Below, piece after piece: positions 18,706 to 29,162 of a stretch of DNA of 64,000 nucleotides (the stretch's first letter is position 1; the number at the start of each line of letters is the position of its first letter). The stretch is from Acuticoccus sp965213555 (lineage in GTDB: Bacteria; Pseudomonadota; Alphaproteobacteria; Rhizobiales; Amorphaceae). The position numbers and the translations under genes were made by a program. The notes under the pieces are model-generated. The model did no database searches and had not been told where the DNA came from. It was given only the letters and a program-made list of their open reading frames with translations. The stretch covers positions 1,364,001 through 1,428,000 of the forward strand of contig NZ_OZ243890.1 in the NCBI RefSeq assembly GCF_965213555.1, in the 5' to 3' direction.

Positions 18706-20049
18706 CTATCCGTGCGCGCTCACCACGGAGGCGAGCTCATCGACCAGCGCGTCGATCATCGCCGCGTCGTCGCCCTCCGCCATGATGCGGATCAAAGGCT
18801 CGGTGCCCGACGGGCGCACCAGAAGCCGGCCTGAGGCGCCGAGCCGCGTGCGCGCGGCATCGATCGCCTCGACGACGGGCGCGGCCTCCAGCGGCGCTCC
18901 GCCGTTGAAGCGCACGTTCTTGAGGATCTGCGGCACTGGCTCGAAGCGGTGGCACACCTCCGACACGGGCCGTCCCCCTTGCACTACCACGGACAGCAGC
19001 TCGAGCGCGGCGAGGAGGCCGTCCCCGGTCGTTGTGTAGTCGGTGAGGATGATGTGGCCGGACTGCTCGCCGCCGATGTTGAACCGACCCTCCCGCATGC
19101 GCTCGGCCACGTAGCGGTCGCCGACCTTCGTGCGCTCCATGTGGATGCCCAAGTCGCGGAGGTAGCGCTCGAGGCCGAGGTTCGACATCACCGTGGTCAC
19201 GACCGTGCCGCCGCGGAGGCGGTCGCTCTCCTGCCAGGAGCGGGCGATGACGGCGAGGAGCTGGTCTCCGTCGACCGGCTTGCCCTTCTCGTCGATGATG
19301 ATGGCCCGGTCCGCATCGCCGTCGAGCGCGATCCCGACGTCGGCGCGCACCTCCAGAACCTTGGCGCGCACGGCTTCGAGGGAGGTGGAGCCGCAGTCGC
19401 GGTTGATGTTGGTGCCGTCCGGGGCGACGCCGAGCGGGACGACCTCCGCCCCGAGCTCCCACAGCGCCTCGGGCGCCACGCGGTAGGCCGCGCCGTTGGC
19501 GCAGTCGACCACCACCCGGAGGCCCTCCAGCGACAGGTGGCGGGGGAAGGTGCGCTTGGCGAACTCCACGTAGCGGTCGCGCACGCCGTCCAGGCGCGTC
19601 GCGCGGCCGATGCGCGTGCCCGTTGCAAGGCGCCGCGACAGGTCCGCTCCGATGAGCGCCTCGATGCGCGCCTCAACGTCGTCGGACAGCTTGAAGCCGT
19701 CGGCACCGAAGATCTTGATGCCGTTGTCGGCGAAGGCGTTGTGCGAGGCGGAGATCATCACGCCGATGTGCGCGCGCAGGGAGCGCGTCAGCATGGCGAC
19801 CGCCGGCGTCGGGATCGGTCCGAGCATGAAGACGTCGGCACCGACCGCGGTGAAGCCGGCGCACAGCGCGTTCTCCAGCATGTAGCCCGAAAGCCGCGTG
19901 TCCTTGCCGATGACGATGCGCTGGTGCGTCTCGTGCTCGGCGAGGACGAGCCCGGTGGCCATGCCGACGCGCATCGCAACGTCGGGCGTCATGTTGCGCC
20001 CGTTGGCGGGGCCGCGGATGCCGTCGGTTCCGAAGTAGCTGCGGGCCAT
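18706..20049 (-). CDS. glmM: phosphoglucosamine mutase
   Basis: GlmM converts glucosamine 6-phosphate to glucosamine 1-phosphate for UDP-GlcNAc, hence for peptidoglycan and lipid A. The 447-residue protein has FGTDGIRGPAN near residue 6, the phosphoserine loop ISASHNAFADNG (Ser102), the metal loop DGDADR near 243, the sugar loop GGEQSGHII near 327, and the phosphate loop RPSGTEPLIR near 415. The start MARSYFGTDG at 20049 is the family start; the upstream extension of the frame is a shadow. Usual order is ftsH-glmM, but here two small genes lie between them. Confidence 0.96.
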   Translation of the reverse strand: MARSYFGTDGIRGPANGRNMTPDVAMRVGMATGLVLAEHETHQRIVIGKDTRLSGYMLENALCAGFTAVGADVFMLGPIPTPAVAMLTRSLRAHIGVMISASHNAFADNGIKIFGADGFKLSDDVEARIEALIGADLSRRLATGTRIGRATRLDGVRDRYVEFAKRTFPRHLSLEGLRVVVDCANGAAYRVAPEALWELGAEVVPLGVAPDGTNINRDCGSTSLEAVRAKVLEVRADVGIALDGDADRAIIIDEKGKPVDGDQLLAVIARSWQESDRLRGGTVVTTVMSNLGLERYLRDLGIHMERTKVGDRYVAERMREGRFNIGGEQSGHIILTDYTTTGDGLLAALELLSVVVQGGRPVSEVCHRFEPVPQILKNVRFNGGAPLEAAPVVEAIDAARTRLGASGRLLVRPSGTEPLIRIMAEGDDAAMIDALVDELASVVSAHG

Positions 20050-20101
20050 CGTCGAACTCCTCACGCGGTGGCGCCACCCATCCGATCGCGGCCGAAGCGT
20101 G

Positions 20102-20503
20102 TCAACGGGGCGACGTGCCCCTGCGCTCGCCGTCCTCGCCCTCCCCCTGAGCCGGGAACAGTTGGGCGTCGCGCACGTCGTCGACCTTGCTCTCGACGCG
20201 GGCGACGAGCCGTTCCAGCACGCGCAGACGCCGCTCGAGCGCCGGCTCGTCGTCGGCGGACGTCCCGATGGCCTCGCCGATCCCCGCAAGGTCCGCGGTG
20301 ACGCGCTCGTTCGCTGCGCCTTGCCGCGCCACCGCGTCGGCCAGCACGTCGATCCTTGCCGAAAGCTGGGCGAGCCGAGCGTCGACGTCCGCGGCCGGAG
20401 CCTCGAGGCCGAGGCGATGGCGCAGGGGCGCCTCGTAGACGAGCGCTGCAACCACGACCGCGCCAAGGACCGCCGCCTGGGTGATCAACCCGATGAGGTA
20501 CAT
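20102..20503 (-). CDS. small membrane-anchored coiled-coil protein, unknown function
   Basis: I do not recognise a family. The 133-residue product begins with a hydrophobic segment (MYLIGLITQAAVLGAVVVAA, 1-20), then a heptad-like stretch at about 35-115 (VDARLAQLSARIDVLADAVA, LERRLRVLERLVARVESKVD) suggesting a coiled coil outside the membrane, and a charged tail. The frame stays open upstream to 21010 through a Pro/Arg/His-rich region, so the protein may be longer, with a basic cytosolic N-terminus starting at an in-frame ATG such as MADRRGKAL. It lies 52 bases before glmM on the same strand. Confidence 0.5.
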   Translation of the reverse strand: MYLIGLITQAAVLGAVVVAALVYEAPLRHRLGLEAPAADVDARLAQLSARIDVLADAVARQGAANERVTADLAGIGEAIGTSADDEPALERRLRVLERLVARVESKVDDVRDAQLFPAQGEGEDGERRGTSPR

Positions 20504-21048
20504 GAGGCGTTGTCCTGTACGGTGGCGACGCGGCGGACGGGCCCTCGAAGGCTCGGACGGGGCCCCGTCCGGCGCAGGGCTCGGGCGCGGGTGAGGGTGC
20601 GGGCGCGGGCGCGGGCGAGAAAGGATGGGCTTGGAGGGGACGCCGAGCGCCTTGCCCCGTCGGTCGGCCATGGCTGCGTCGGGCTCGCCTTTCTCGCTGG
20701 AGCGGTCAGACCGGGTGCCGCTGACCTGACCCAAGGGGGACCGCTCGTCAGCGCGGGCAAGAGGCACGGTCTGCCGGCTCAAAGGGGCCTCGGGGTCGCC
20801 CGCCATCAGCGCCAGCCTGGACCGGGATCGAAGGCAGAAGCTCGGGATAAGCCTCCGTTCCCAGCATCGCGGCCGTCGCGTGTCTCCGGCCGACCCAACG
20901 GCTGGGTCCGCTCGACGGCGAGCTGCCCGCAGCCTCGGCACAACGCTGTGTCGGCTCCCGAGCGCCCCACGGTGTCTGAGCCTGCATCGCAGCGTCCGGA
21001 CCTCCAGCACGAGCCGTCGGACGTCGACCGGCGGATGGGCCGCGGGAA
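20504..21048. other. region without a supported gene, GGGCGC-type short repeats
   Basis: No convincing gene is seen apart from a possible N-terminal extension of the coiled-coil gene. A short tandem GC-rich run (variants of GCGGGC) occupies about 20585-20620 and would encode alternating Pro-Arg/Pro-His on the minus strand. The rest shows no recognisable structure. Confidence 0.35.
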
Positions 21049-21076
21049 GCGGCGGACGGACCGATCCGTCCGCCGC
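21049..21076 (-). terminator. perfect 12-bp hairpin after the HdeA-like gene
   Basis: GCGGCGGACGGA and TCCGTCCGCCGC flank a four-base loop, beginning seven bases after the stop of the small periplasmic gene at 21083. On the minus strand it is followed by TTCCCG, not a T-run. Position and strength suggest a terminator. Confidence 0.65.
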
Positions 21077-21082
21077 ACCGTG

Positions 21083-21421
21083 TCAGCCGGCGGTGATCGC
21101 CTCGTTCAGCATGGTGTCCGGGTTCTCGGCGCAATTGACCGTAGCGGCCTCGAGCGGGCCGCTTCCCTCGACGTTGCCGGGGGAGTCCTGCGGCTGGGTC
21201 ACGTCGGCCGGCTGGGGATCGTCGGTCGCGGCCTCGTTACGCTCCGCCACCACCGCTGCGGCGATGTTGCCCTGCCCCTCGACGGTGCCAGCCAGGCCCG
21301 CGACGGCCTCCGCCTGCGCATCCTCGCTCATCGCGTTGAACTCGGCGCACGTCATGTCCTGCGCCGCAGCCACGGACATGCCGGCCAGCGCAAACAGCGC
21401 TCCGATGATGATCTGCTTCAT
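21083..21421 (-). CDS. small periplasmic HdeA/HdeB-like protein
   Basis: The 112-residue precursor has a clear signal peptide (MKQIIIGALFALAGMSVAAA, cleavage before QD). The mature part begins DMTCAEFNAMSEDAQAEA and ends in VNCAENPDTMLNEAI. A pair of cysteines far apart in a small acidic secreted protein with TCAEFNAM is typical of HdeA/HdeB-like acid-stress periplasmic proteins widespread in Hyphomicrobiales. The middle (residues 50-90) is low in conserved character. GGGAGAGGG precedes the ATG at 21419-21421. A strong hairpin follows the stop, so it is probably a single-gene unit. Confidence 0.75.
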   Translation of the reverse strand: MKQIIIGALFALAGMSVAAAQDMTCAEFNAMSEDAQAEAVAGLAGTVEGQGNIAAAVVAERNEAATDDPQPADVTQPQDSPGNVEGSGPLEAATVNCAENPDTMLNEAITAG

Positions 21422-21794
21422 GGTGTGACCCTCTCCCTTGTCCCGGCGTCGCTCGGCCGGCAGCCGACAAACGCGGATCGGCCCACTTTCGAAGCAACCT
21501 GCATGGAGATTGTTCGTGGGGAGCGTCGTCGCTCCATTGCATCAAGGCAGCCGTCGGATCGCCGATCCATCGCAGCTGGTCCTCGCCCTTGAAAGGTCCA
21601 ACCGCGCGAACCCTCCTACAGGACAACACGTTCGATCCTCAGCCGCCCTCCGGATCGTACAGCCGGCAGCACGATGCGTCGCATCAAGCGTTGCCGGAAG
21701 GACAAGACCGGAGGTCCAAGCTTACCAACATTTCATGTGGGACCAAGTCACGGGAGCGCGAGCGCCGCGACGGTCGACGTCGTCCCGAACGAAC
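21422..21794. other. intergenic region upstream of the HdeA-like gene
   Basis: No gene is supported in these 373 bases. It should hold the promoter of the HdeA-like gene. One hairpin, GGAGCG/CGCTCC with a TCGT loop, sits at 21520-21535. Base composition is less GC-rich than the surrounding genes around 21480-21520 and 21720-21745. Confidence 0.4.
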
Positions 21795-21822
21795 GAGGGC
21801 CCCGCCGGTCAGCGGGGCCCTC
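21795..21822 (-). terminator. perfect 11-bp hairpin after ftsH
   Basis: GAGGGCCCCGC and GCGGGGCCCTC flank a six-base loop, 12 bases beyond the ftsH stop. The minus strand continues GTTCGTTCGG, so there is only a weak T-rich tail. It is the likely end of the tol-pal-tilS-ftsH transcription. Confidence 0.7.
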
Positions 21823-21834
21823 GGGGTGGTCCGG

Positions 21835-23757
<1,923 letters not shown>

Positions 23758-23884
23758 GACTGACCTTGCGTTGCACCCGCACCAGGGTGCCCGCGGACGC
23801 GACGCCCGCGTTCCCACGCCGTCAACATAGGAAGAACCCCTTCGCCTGCCAACTGTATTGCATCGACGGGTGCCCCCGCGCCAT

Positions 23885-25108
23885 TCACCGCACCGGTGAC
23901 AGGATGGCCCATTGGCTTGCCCAGGCCTTGGCGCGCAGCCCGAACGTCGGCGCCGCGACGAGGGCGCCGTCGACGAACAGGCCGGGCGCCGTCGCTACCG
24001 CAGGGCGGTGGACATCGTTGGGCGGTGGGAGCGGCAGGCGGTCGCCGAGGGCCGCGACGACGACCGCGTGCGGGCCCGCAGCGACCTCGTACCTGCCGTC
24101 GAACACGCCCCGGCCGCCGGCTGCAAGGGCGAGGGGCGCGATCGCCCGCGCTTCCCGCCACAGGACGATGCGCGCGCCGAGGACCGCGGCGCAGGCGTGC
24201 CCCAACGTTGCCGGCGCCCCGGCGAGAAGCGCGGCCTCGGCGCTGGCGAGCGCAGCAAAGCGCGGCGCGTGCCCTCCCGCGCGGCGCGCTGCCTCAGCGA
24301 GCGCCCGCAGGCGAACCTCGGGGTGCGCGGCAGCCCACCTGTTTGTGTCGAGCACGACGGCGCCAGCGCGATCCACGCGCATCGCCTCAGCGAGGAGGTC
24401 CGCGGTCAGCGCGTCCACGAGGTCGCTCGCCCGGGCGAGGTGGCCCGCCACCGCGGCGAGGCGCTCGGCGGTGAGGCCGACGGCGGCAAGGCGAGGCGCC
24501 AGCGTGCGCATGGCGACGCGGTCGAACCGCGGGTCGCCGTTCGAGGGGTCCTCGAGCCAGCCCACCTTCTGCGCCGACAGGGCCTCGCGCAGCGCGTCCC
24601 GGCGGGTGGCGAGCAGCGGCCGGACAACGGGAACGCCGTAGAGCTCGGTGCGCGGTCGCATCGCGGCGAGCCCGCGCAGCCCGCTGCCGCGGGCGAGGCG
24701 CAGGAGGACGGTCTCGGCCTGGTCGTCCAGGGTATGGCCGGTCGCGATGCCGGCAAGCCCGTGCGCCGAGGCGGCCGCTGCGAGCGTGCTGTAGCGCGCC
24801 TGCCGCGCCCAGGCTTGGAGCGAGCCCCGCGGCGGGCCCTCGACCTTGAGACGCACCACGGGACGGCCGAGCCGACGGCCGAGCGCCTCGACGGCGTCGG
24901 CCTCCGCGGCGCCGTCCGCGCGCAGGCCGTGGTCGACGGTGAGGATGACGTCCGCGACGCCGGGGCGCGCCTTGGCCATCAGCACCGCGAGGGCGACCGA
25001 GTCGCCGCCGCCCGACACCGCGATGCCGACAGGACCGCCGAGCCCGTCCAGCAGGCCGACGTCAAGGCGAACCGTGGAAGGCGCCGTCGCGGCCGGCGCC
25101 GGCCTCAC
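23885..25108 (-). CDS. tilS: tRNA(Ile)-lysidine synthase
   Basis: TilS modifies C34 of the CAU-anticodon isoleucine tRNA to lysidine, an essential step for reading AUA. The 407-residue protein has the N-type ATP-pyrophosphatase P-loop VSGGGDSVAL (residues 31-40), VDHGLRADGAAEA near 62, and GHTLDDQAETVLLRLARGSG near 120-139. The C-terminal part is weakly conserved, as usual. The frame remains open for hundreds of codons upstream, but GTG 25108 gives a GTGA overlap with the cpoB stop and a normal length, so I take that start. Confidence 0.92.
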   Translation of the reverse strand: MRPAPAATAPSTVRLDVGLLDGLGGPVGIAVSGGGDSVALAVLMAKARPGVADVILTVDHGLRADGAAEADAVEALGRRLGRPVVRLKVEGPPRGSLQAWARQARYSTLAAAASAHGLAGIATGHTLDDQAETVLLRLARGSGLRGLAAMRPRTELYGVPVVRPLLATRRDALREALSAQKVGWLEDPSNGDPRFDRVAMRTLAPRLAAVGLTAERLAAVAGHLARASDLVDALTADLLAEAMRVDRAGAVVLDTNRWAAAHPEVRLRALAEAARRAGGHAPRFAALASAEAALLAGAPATLGHACAAVLGARIVLWREARAIAPLALAAGGRGVFDGRYEVAAGPHAVVVAALGDRLPLPPPNDVHRPAVATAPGLFVDGALVAAPTFGLRAKAWASQWAILSPVR

Positions 25109-25995
25109 ACGCAGTTGGCCGTCCGCCGCTCCGCCTCTGCCGCGGCCCGCAGCCCGGCGTCGACGTTCGGGTAGGCGCCGAACAGCTCCTCGAGGGACGA
25201 GCAGGCGGCCTCGCTCTCGCCGAGCCCGTTCAGCGCGGTGCCGAGGCGCAGCAGGCTGACGGGGGCACGTGCGTTGTCCGGGTCGGTGGTGTAGGTCTCG
25301 AGGAACTGGTTCGCCGCGCCGCGGAAGTCGCGCTGGGCGAGCAGCGCCTCGCCGAGCAAGTAGCGCGCCTCTCCGGCGACCTCGCCGGACGGGTTGCCGC
25401 GCAGCACCTCGCGTGCCGCGTCCGCCGCCATGGCGTAGCGGCCCGACGACTGGAGGTCGCGCACGGCGTCGAGCGCGGGCGTCGAGGCGGGCGGCGGCGC
25501 GGCGGGGCTCGTGGGCAGCGGGCTCGTGGGTTCGGGCGCCGCGGCGAGCTCGCCGTTCAGCACCGACAGGTCGAGCGGGCCCGGCGGCAGCGCCACCGCC
25601 TCGCCGGGGGTCGCGGCTCCGGGATCCTGGTCCGTCGGGAGCTGCCCGAGCGTGCCCGGCGGCGCACCGGGCCCAGCGGTGCCGGGCGGCGGCGTGCTGT
25701 TCGCGCCGGATGCCGGACCCGTACCGGCCATGGCAGCCTCGAGCCGCCGCACGGTGAAGGTAAGCTCCTCCACCTGCCCGGTGAGCGTGCGCACCTGCGC
25801 CTCGAGCTGCTGGATGCGCAGCTCGGCGTTGGCCGCCGCGTCCGAGCCCTGCTGCTCGCCGCCGAAGATGTTGGGCAGGAAGCGGGACTGCGCCGGCGCA
25901 GTCCCAGGCTCGGCGGAGGGCGCGAGCCGGGGGAGCGCGGCAACCGGAGCGGCGACGGCGGCCGCCAAAAGCCCTGCGACGAGGGTGTGGCGCAT
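25105..25995 (-). CDS. cpoB: cell division coordinator CpoB (YbgF)
   Basis: CpoB is a periplasmic Tol-associated protein that couples outer-membrane constriction to peptidoglycan synthesis. The 296-residue precursor has a signal peptide (cleavage near AALP, residue 21) and a short coiled-coil segment (ELRIQQLEAQVRTLTGQVEEL, about 59-79). A long Pro/Gly/Ala-rich linker covers about 92-170. Tetratricopeptide-like repeats follow at 175-290 (GRYAMAADAAREVL, GEARYLLGEALLAQRDFRGA, RLGTALNGLGES). It follows pal and overlaps tilS by four bases. Confidence 0.93.
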   Translation of the reverse strand: MRHTLVAGLLAAAVAAPVAALPRLAPSAEPGTAPAQSRFLPNIFGGEQQGSDAAANAELRIQQLEAQVRTLTGQVEELTFTVRRLEAAMAGTGPASGANSTPPPGTAGPGAPPGTLGQLPTDQDPGAATPGEAVALPPGPLDLSVLNGELAAAPEPTSPLPTSPAAPPPASTPALDAVRDLQSSGRYAMAADAAREVLRGNPSGEVAGEARYLLGEALLAQRDFRGAANQFLETYTTDPDNARAPVSLLRLGTALNGLGESEAACSSLEELFGAYPNVDAGLRAAAEAERRTANCV

Positions 25996-26128
25996 GACGA
26001 GCCTCCATGCGGAACGCCACGCTTATAGCGTCGTCATCGCGTCCTGAGAACCGGGGCCACTGCGACGCTGGGCGGCGCGACGGTCGAGGGCAGGTCGTCC
26101 GCCCGATCGGACGACCGTCGGCGCTTCG

Positions 26129-26611
26129 TCAGGCGAGGATCGTCACCGCGCGGCGGTTCTGGTTCCAGCACGTCTCGTTGTCGCACACCGCCACGGGGCG
26201 CTCCTTGCCGAAGGAGATCGTGCGCATGCGGCTCGCCGGCACGCCGCGGCTCGCAAGGTAGTTGCGTGTCGCATCCGCGCGGCGGGCCGAGAGCGCGATG
26301 TTGTACTCGCGAGTGCCGCGCTCGTCGGCGTGCCCTTCGACGGTGACCTGGTACTGCGGATAGCGCTGCAGCCAAGCCGCCTGCTGGTTGAGGACATCGG
26401 CGGCGGTCGGCGTGATGTTCGACGAATCGACCGTGAAGAACACCCGGTCGCCGACGTTGACGGCGAAGTCCTGCGGCGAGCCCGGCGTCGCCGGCGCGCC
26501 CGCCCCCGCCACGGTGCTGGGCGGCGTCCGCGAGCAGCCCGCGAGCGCCAGCGCGAAGACGCTCGCCCCCGCCCCCGTGAGCACCCATCGCCTCGACCGG
26601 AACTCAGTCAT
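26129..26611 (-). CDS. pal: peptidoglycan-associated lipoprotein Pal
   Basis: Pal is an outer-membrane lipoprotein binding peptidoglycan and TolB. The 160-residue precursor has a lipobox LALAGC with the lipidated cysteine at residue 26, a short Pro/Ala linker, and an OmpA-like domain over 48-160. Motifs include RVFFTVDSSNITPTA, VEGHADERGTREYNIALSARRA (meso-DAP binding Asp and Arg) and ISFGKERPVA. It lies between tolB and cpoB on the same strand. Confidence 0.96.
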   Translation of the reverse strand: MTEFRSRRWVLTGAGASVFALALAGCSRTPPSTVAGAGAPATPGSPQDFAVNVGDRVFFTVDSSNITPTAADVLNQQAAWLQRYPQYQVTVEGHADERGTREYNIALSARRADATRNYLASRGVPASRMRTISFGKERPVAVCDNETCWNQNRRAVTILA

Positions 26612-26722
26612 CCACGCGACTCCGAAGGATCTCGTTCACCGCCAACTTACCCTGCGAGGGTTAACGCCCTGTTGGCGACGCCGCCAGCAGCGGCTCCGCC
26701 GCCGCACCGGACGGCCACGAAA

Positions 26723-28036
26723 TCAGCGACGCGGCGACCACGCTGGGTCCGAGGCCAGCGTGTCGGTGGGCAGGCGTCGCTCGTTGCGGCCCGTCACGTC
26801 GACGGTGTAGATCCGCGCGCCACCCTCCGCACCGCCGCTCTCGCGGAAGAAGGCGATGACGCGCCCGTTGGGCGCCCACGTGGGCCCCTCGTTGTGGTAG
26901 CCCGAGGTCAGGATGCGCTCGCCGGTGCCGTCGGGCCGCATCACGCCGATGGCGAAGCGCCCTTGGTGCTGCTTGGTAAAGGCGATGTAGTCCCCGCGCG
27001 GCGACCACACCGGCGTCGCGTAGCGCCCCTCGCCCTGGGAGATGCGCTGCACGTCCGACCCGTCCGCGTTCATCACGTAGAGCTGCTGGGTGCCGCCCCG
27101 GTCGCTCTCGAAGACGATGCTGGAGCCGTCGGGCGAGAAGGACGGCGCGGTGTCGATGGAGGGCGAGCTCGTCAGCCGCCGCGGCGTCCCCGTCGCGAGG
27201 TCCATGGCGTAGATGTTGGCGTTGCCGCCCTCCTGCAGGCTCATGACGACGGTGTTGCCGCTTGGCGCGAAGCGCGGCGCGAAGCTCATGTTGGGCAGGT
27301 CGCCGAGGAGCTGTCGCCGCCCGGTCTCGATGTCGAGGAGGTAGACCTGCGGCTGCGAGCCCTCGTAGCTCATGTAGGTGATCGTCTGCCCCGCCGGGCT
27401 GAAGCGAGGCGTGAGGACGAGGTTCGATCCGTCCGTCAGGTAGGTGAGGTTGGCGCCGTCCTGATCCATGATGGCGAGGCGCTTCACGCGCGCCTCCTTC
27501 GGCCCGGACTCGGCGACGAAGACGATCCGCGTGTCGAAGTAGCCGGGCTCGCCGGTGAGCCGCTCGTAGATCACGTCGGAGACGAGGTGGGCGACGCGGC
27601 GCCAGTTCTCCGGCGTCGTGTAGAACTGCTGACCGACCACCTGAGCCTCCTGAAGGGGGTCCCAGAGCCGAAACTCCACCCTCAGACGGTCGTCGGTCTC
27701 ACGAGACACCGAGCCGGTGACGAGCGCCTCCGCGCCGGTGTCGCGCCACGCGCCGAACGCAGGGATCGTCGATACGCCGACGGTCTGCTCGGGGTAACGC
27801 TCCCGCGTCACCGCCTGGAAGAAGCCCGAGCTGACGAGGTCGTTGGTGACGACCTCGGCGATCTGCGCGCCCAGCGCGTCGTCGCGCACCTGCCCGGAGA
27901 AGGACGGGATCGCGATGGGCAGCTGCCGCACGTCCCCGCCGGTCACCTCGATGGAGACGAGCGCCCTCGCAGGCCCGATGAGGGCGGTGAGGGTGAGCGC
28001 GATGACGGCCAGAATGTGGCCTGCGTGCGCCATCAT
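26723..28036 (-). CDS. tolB: Tol-Pal system protein TolB
   Basis: TolB is the periplasmic beta-propeller that links TolA to Pal. The 437-residue precursor starts with tandem ATG codons (28031-28036) and a signal peptide (ILAVIALTLTALIGPARA). An N-terminal domain (about 28-165) precedes six WD40-like propeller blades with the repeated pattern LTPRFSPAGQTITYMSYEG, FAPRFAPSGNTVVMSL, TAPSFSPDGSSIVFESDRGG, ATPVWSPRGDYIAFTKQ and GPTWAPNGRVIAFFRE. Length is typical. Confidence 0.96.
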   Translation of the reverse strand: MMAHAGHILAVIALTLTALIGPARALVSIEVTGGDVRQLPIAIPSFSGQVRDDALGAQIAEVVTNDLVSSGFFQAVTRERYPEQTVGVSTIPAFGAWRDTGAEALVTGSVSRETDDRLRVEFRLWDPLQEAQVVGQQFYTTPENWRRVAHLVSDVIYERLTGEPGYFDTRIVFVAESGPKEARVKRLAIMDQDGANLTYLTDGSNLVLTPRFSPAGQTITYMSYEGSQPQVYLLDIETGRRQLLGDLPNMSFAPRFAPSGNTVVMSLQEGGNANIYAMDLATGTPRRLTSSPSIDTAPSFSPDGSSIVFESDRGGTQQLYVMNADGSDVQRISQGEGRYATPVWSPRGDYIAFTKQHQGRFAIGVMRPDGTGERILTSGYHNEGPTWAPNGRVIAFFRESGGAEGGARIYTVDVTGRNERRLPTDTLASDPAWSPRR

Positions 28037-28195
28037 CGTCGTAACACCTCTTCGCGGTGCCCGGCGCCGCAAAAGCAGCGGACGGGCCTGCCTCACCAAT
28101 GCATTACACCGTCCACTCATGGCTCGGCGCGGTGACGCCGGACCTACCACCGCGCCGCACATTGGGGAAGTGCGTGGCCACAACAAGGCACGACG

Positions 28196-29161
28196 TTATG
28201 GCATCAGCTCGCGTGGGTCGAACGTCACCTGCAGCTCCTTCCAATCCTCGTAAGCCGACGGCGGCAGGAACTCGAAGGGCGTGCACTTGAGGACGGCGCG
28301 CCGGGCGGCGTCGGCCGCGATGTCGAAGATCGGCCCGATGCCCCGCGCGCGCACATCGTTGATCCGTGCCAGGCTGCCATCCTGGGCGAGCGTCATCTCC
28401 ACCACGATGGCAAGCTCCTCGCGCTGGTCGATCGCGGCGGGGCGGATCCAGCAGCGCCGCAGCGCATCCATCACCGCATCCTTCCACGCCGCGGTCTGCG
28501 GCGCGTCGAGCCGACCGCCCTCGGCCCCCGCGCTCGCCTGCGCAGCGCCGGTGCCACCCCCCGTCGGCGCCGTCCTGTTGAGCAGGGCGGAGATGGTGTC
28601 GGCGTCGAACTCCTCCTCCCGTGGCTCCTCGATGCGTGCCGTGCGCGTCCGCCGCGGGGGAGTGGGCCGCGCGCGCGGCACCACGGTCTCGGGCACGGGA
28701 GCCGCCTCCTCGGCGAGGTCCTGGGGTGCCTCGATGGGCTGTGGGGTCGGCTCCGGCTCGACCGGCGCCGCCTCGGCCTCTGCGGCCTCCTCCGGCTCGG
28801 GCTCCGGCTCGGCCACCTCCGGCTCACCGGACGGCTCGGGCGCGGTCGACTGGTCGGGCGAATCGATCGCCTCCTCCTCGGTGGCGATGGTTTCGGCCGG
28901 CGCGTCGCTGGCGCCGGGCTGCGCCTCAGCCACCGGCGGGGGTTCGGGCACCTCCACCGTCTCGGGCGCCGGCGCCAGGGCGACCTCCGTCTCCTCCGGG
29001 CGCCCCTCGGTGATCTCGGTCGCCTCCTCGATGGTGAGGATCTCGATGGGCAGCGCCGCGACGGGCGGCGTCGCGTACCCCTCGCTCGAGGGCAGCGACA
29101 CGACCGCGAAGGCGAGGAGGACGAGGTGGACCAGCCCCGAGACGATGAACGCGGCGCGCAC
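28196..29161 (-). CDS. tolA: TolA-like cell envelope integrity protein
   Basis: TolA spans the periplasm from the inner membrane and contacts TolB/Pal. The 321-residue protein has a single N-terminal transmembrane helix (AAFIVSGLVHLVLLAFAVVS) and a very acidic Pro/Glu/Ala-rich domain over about 45-160 in place of the E. coli Ala/Lys helix. The TonB-like C-terminal domain is at about 220-321 (WKDAVMDALRRCWIRPA, VEMTLAQDGSLARI). Start GTG 29161 is one base past the tolR stop. The C-terminal half is the recognisable TolA part; the middle is poorly conserved by nature. Confidence 0.9.
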   Translation of the reverse strand: MRAAFIVSGLVHLVLLAFAVVSLPSSEGYATPPVAALPIEILTIEEATEITEGRPEETEVALAPAPETVEVPEPPPVAEAQPGASDAPAETIATEEEAIDSPDQSTAPEPSGEPEVAEPEPEPEEAAEAEAAPVEPEPTPQPIEAPQDLAEEAAPVPETVVPRARPTPPRRTRTARIEEPREEEFDADTISALLNRTAPTGGGTGAAQASAGAEGGRLDAPQTAAWKDAVMDALRRCWIRPAAIDQREELAIVVEMTLAQDGSLARINDVRARGIGPIFDIAADAARRAVLKCTPFEFLPPSAYEDWKELQVTFDPRELMP

Positions 29162-29162
29162 C

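Noticed and set aside
24949..26020. A 711-codon frame that joins tilS to sequence upstream of it
   Set aside because: The upstream part is a shadow of cpoB; the GTGA overlap start at 25108 gives the normal TilS length.
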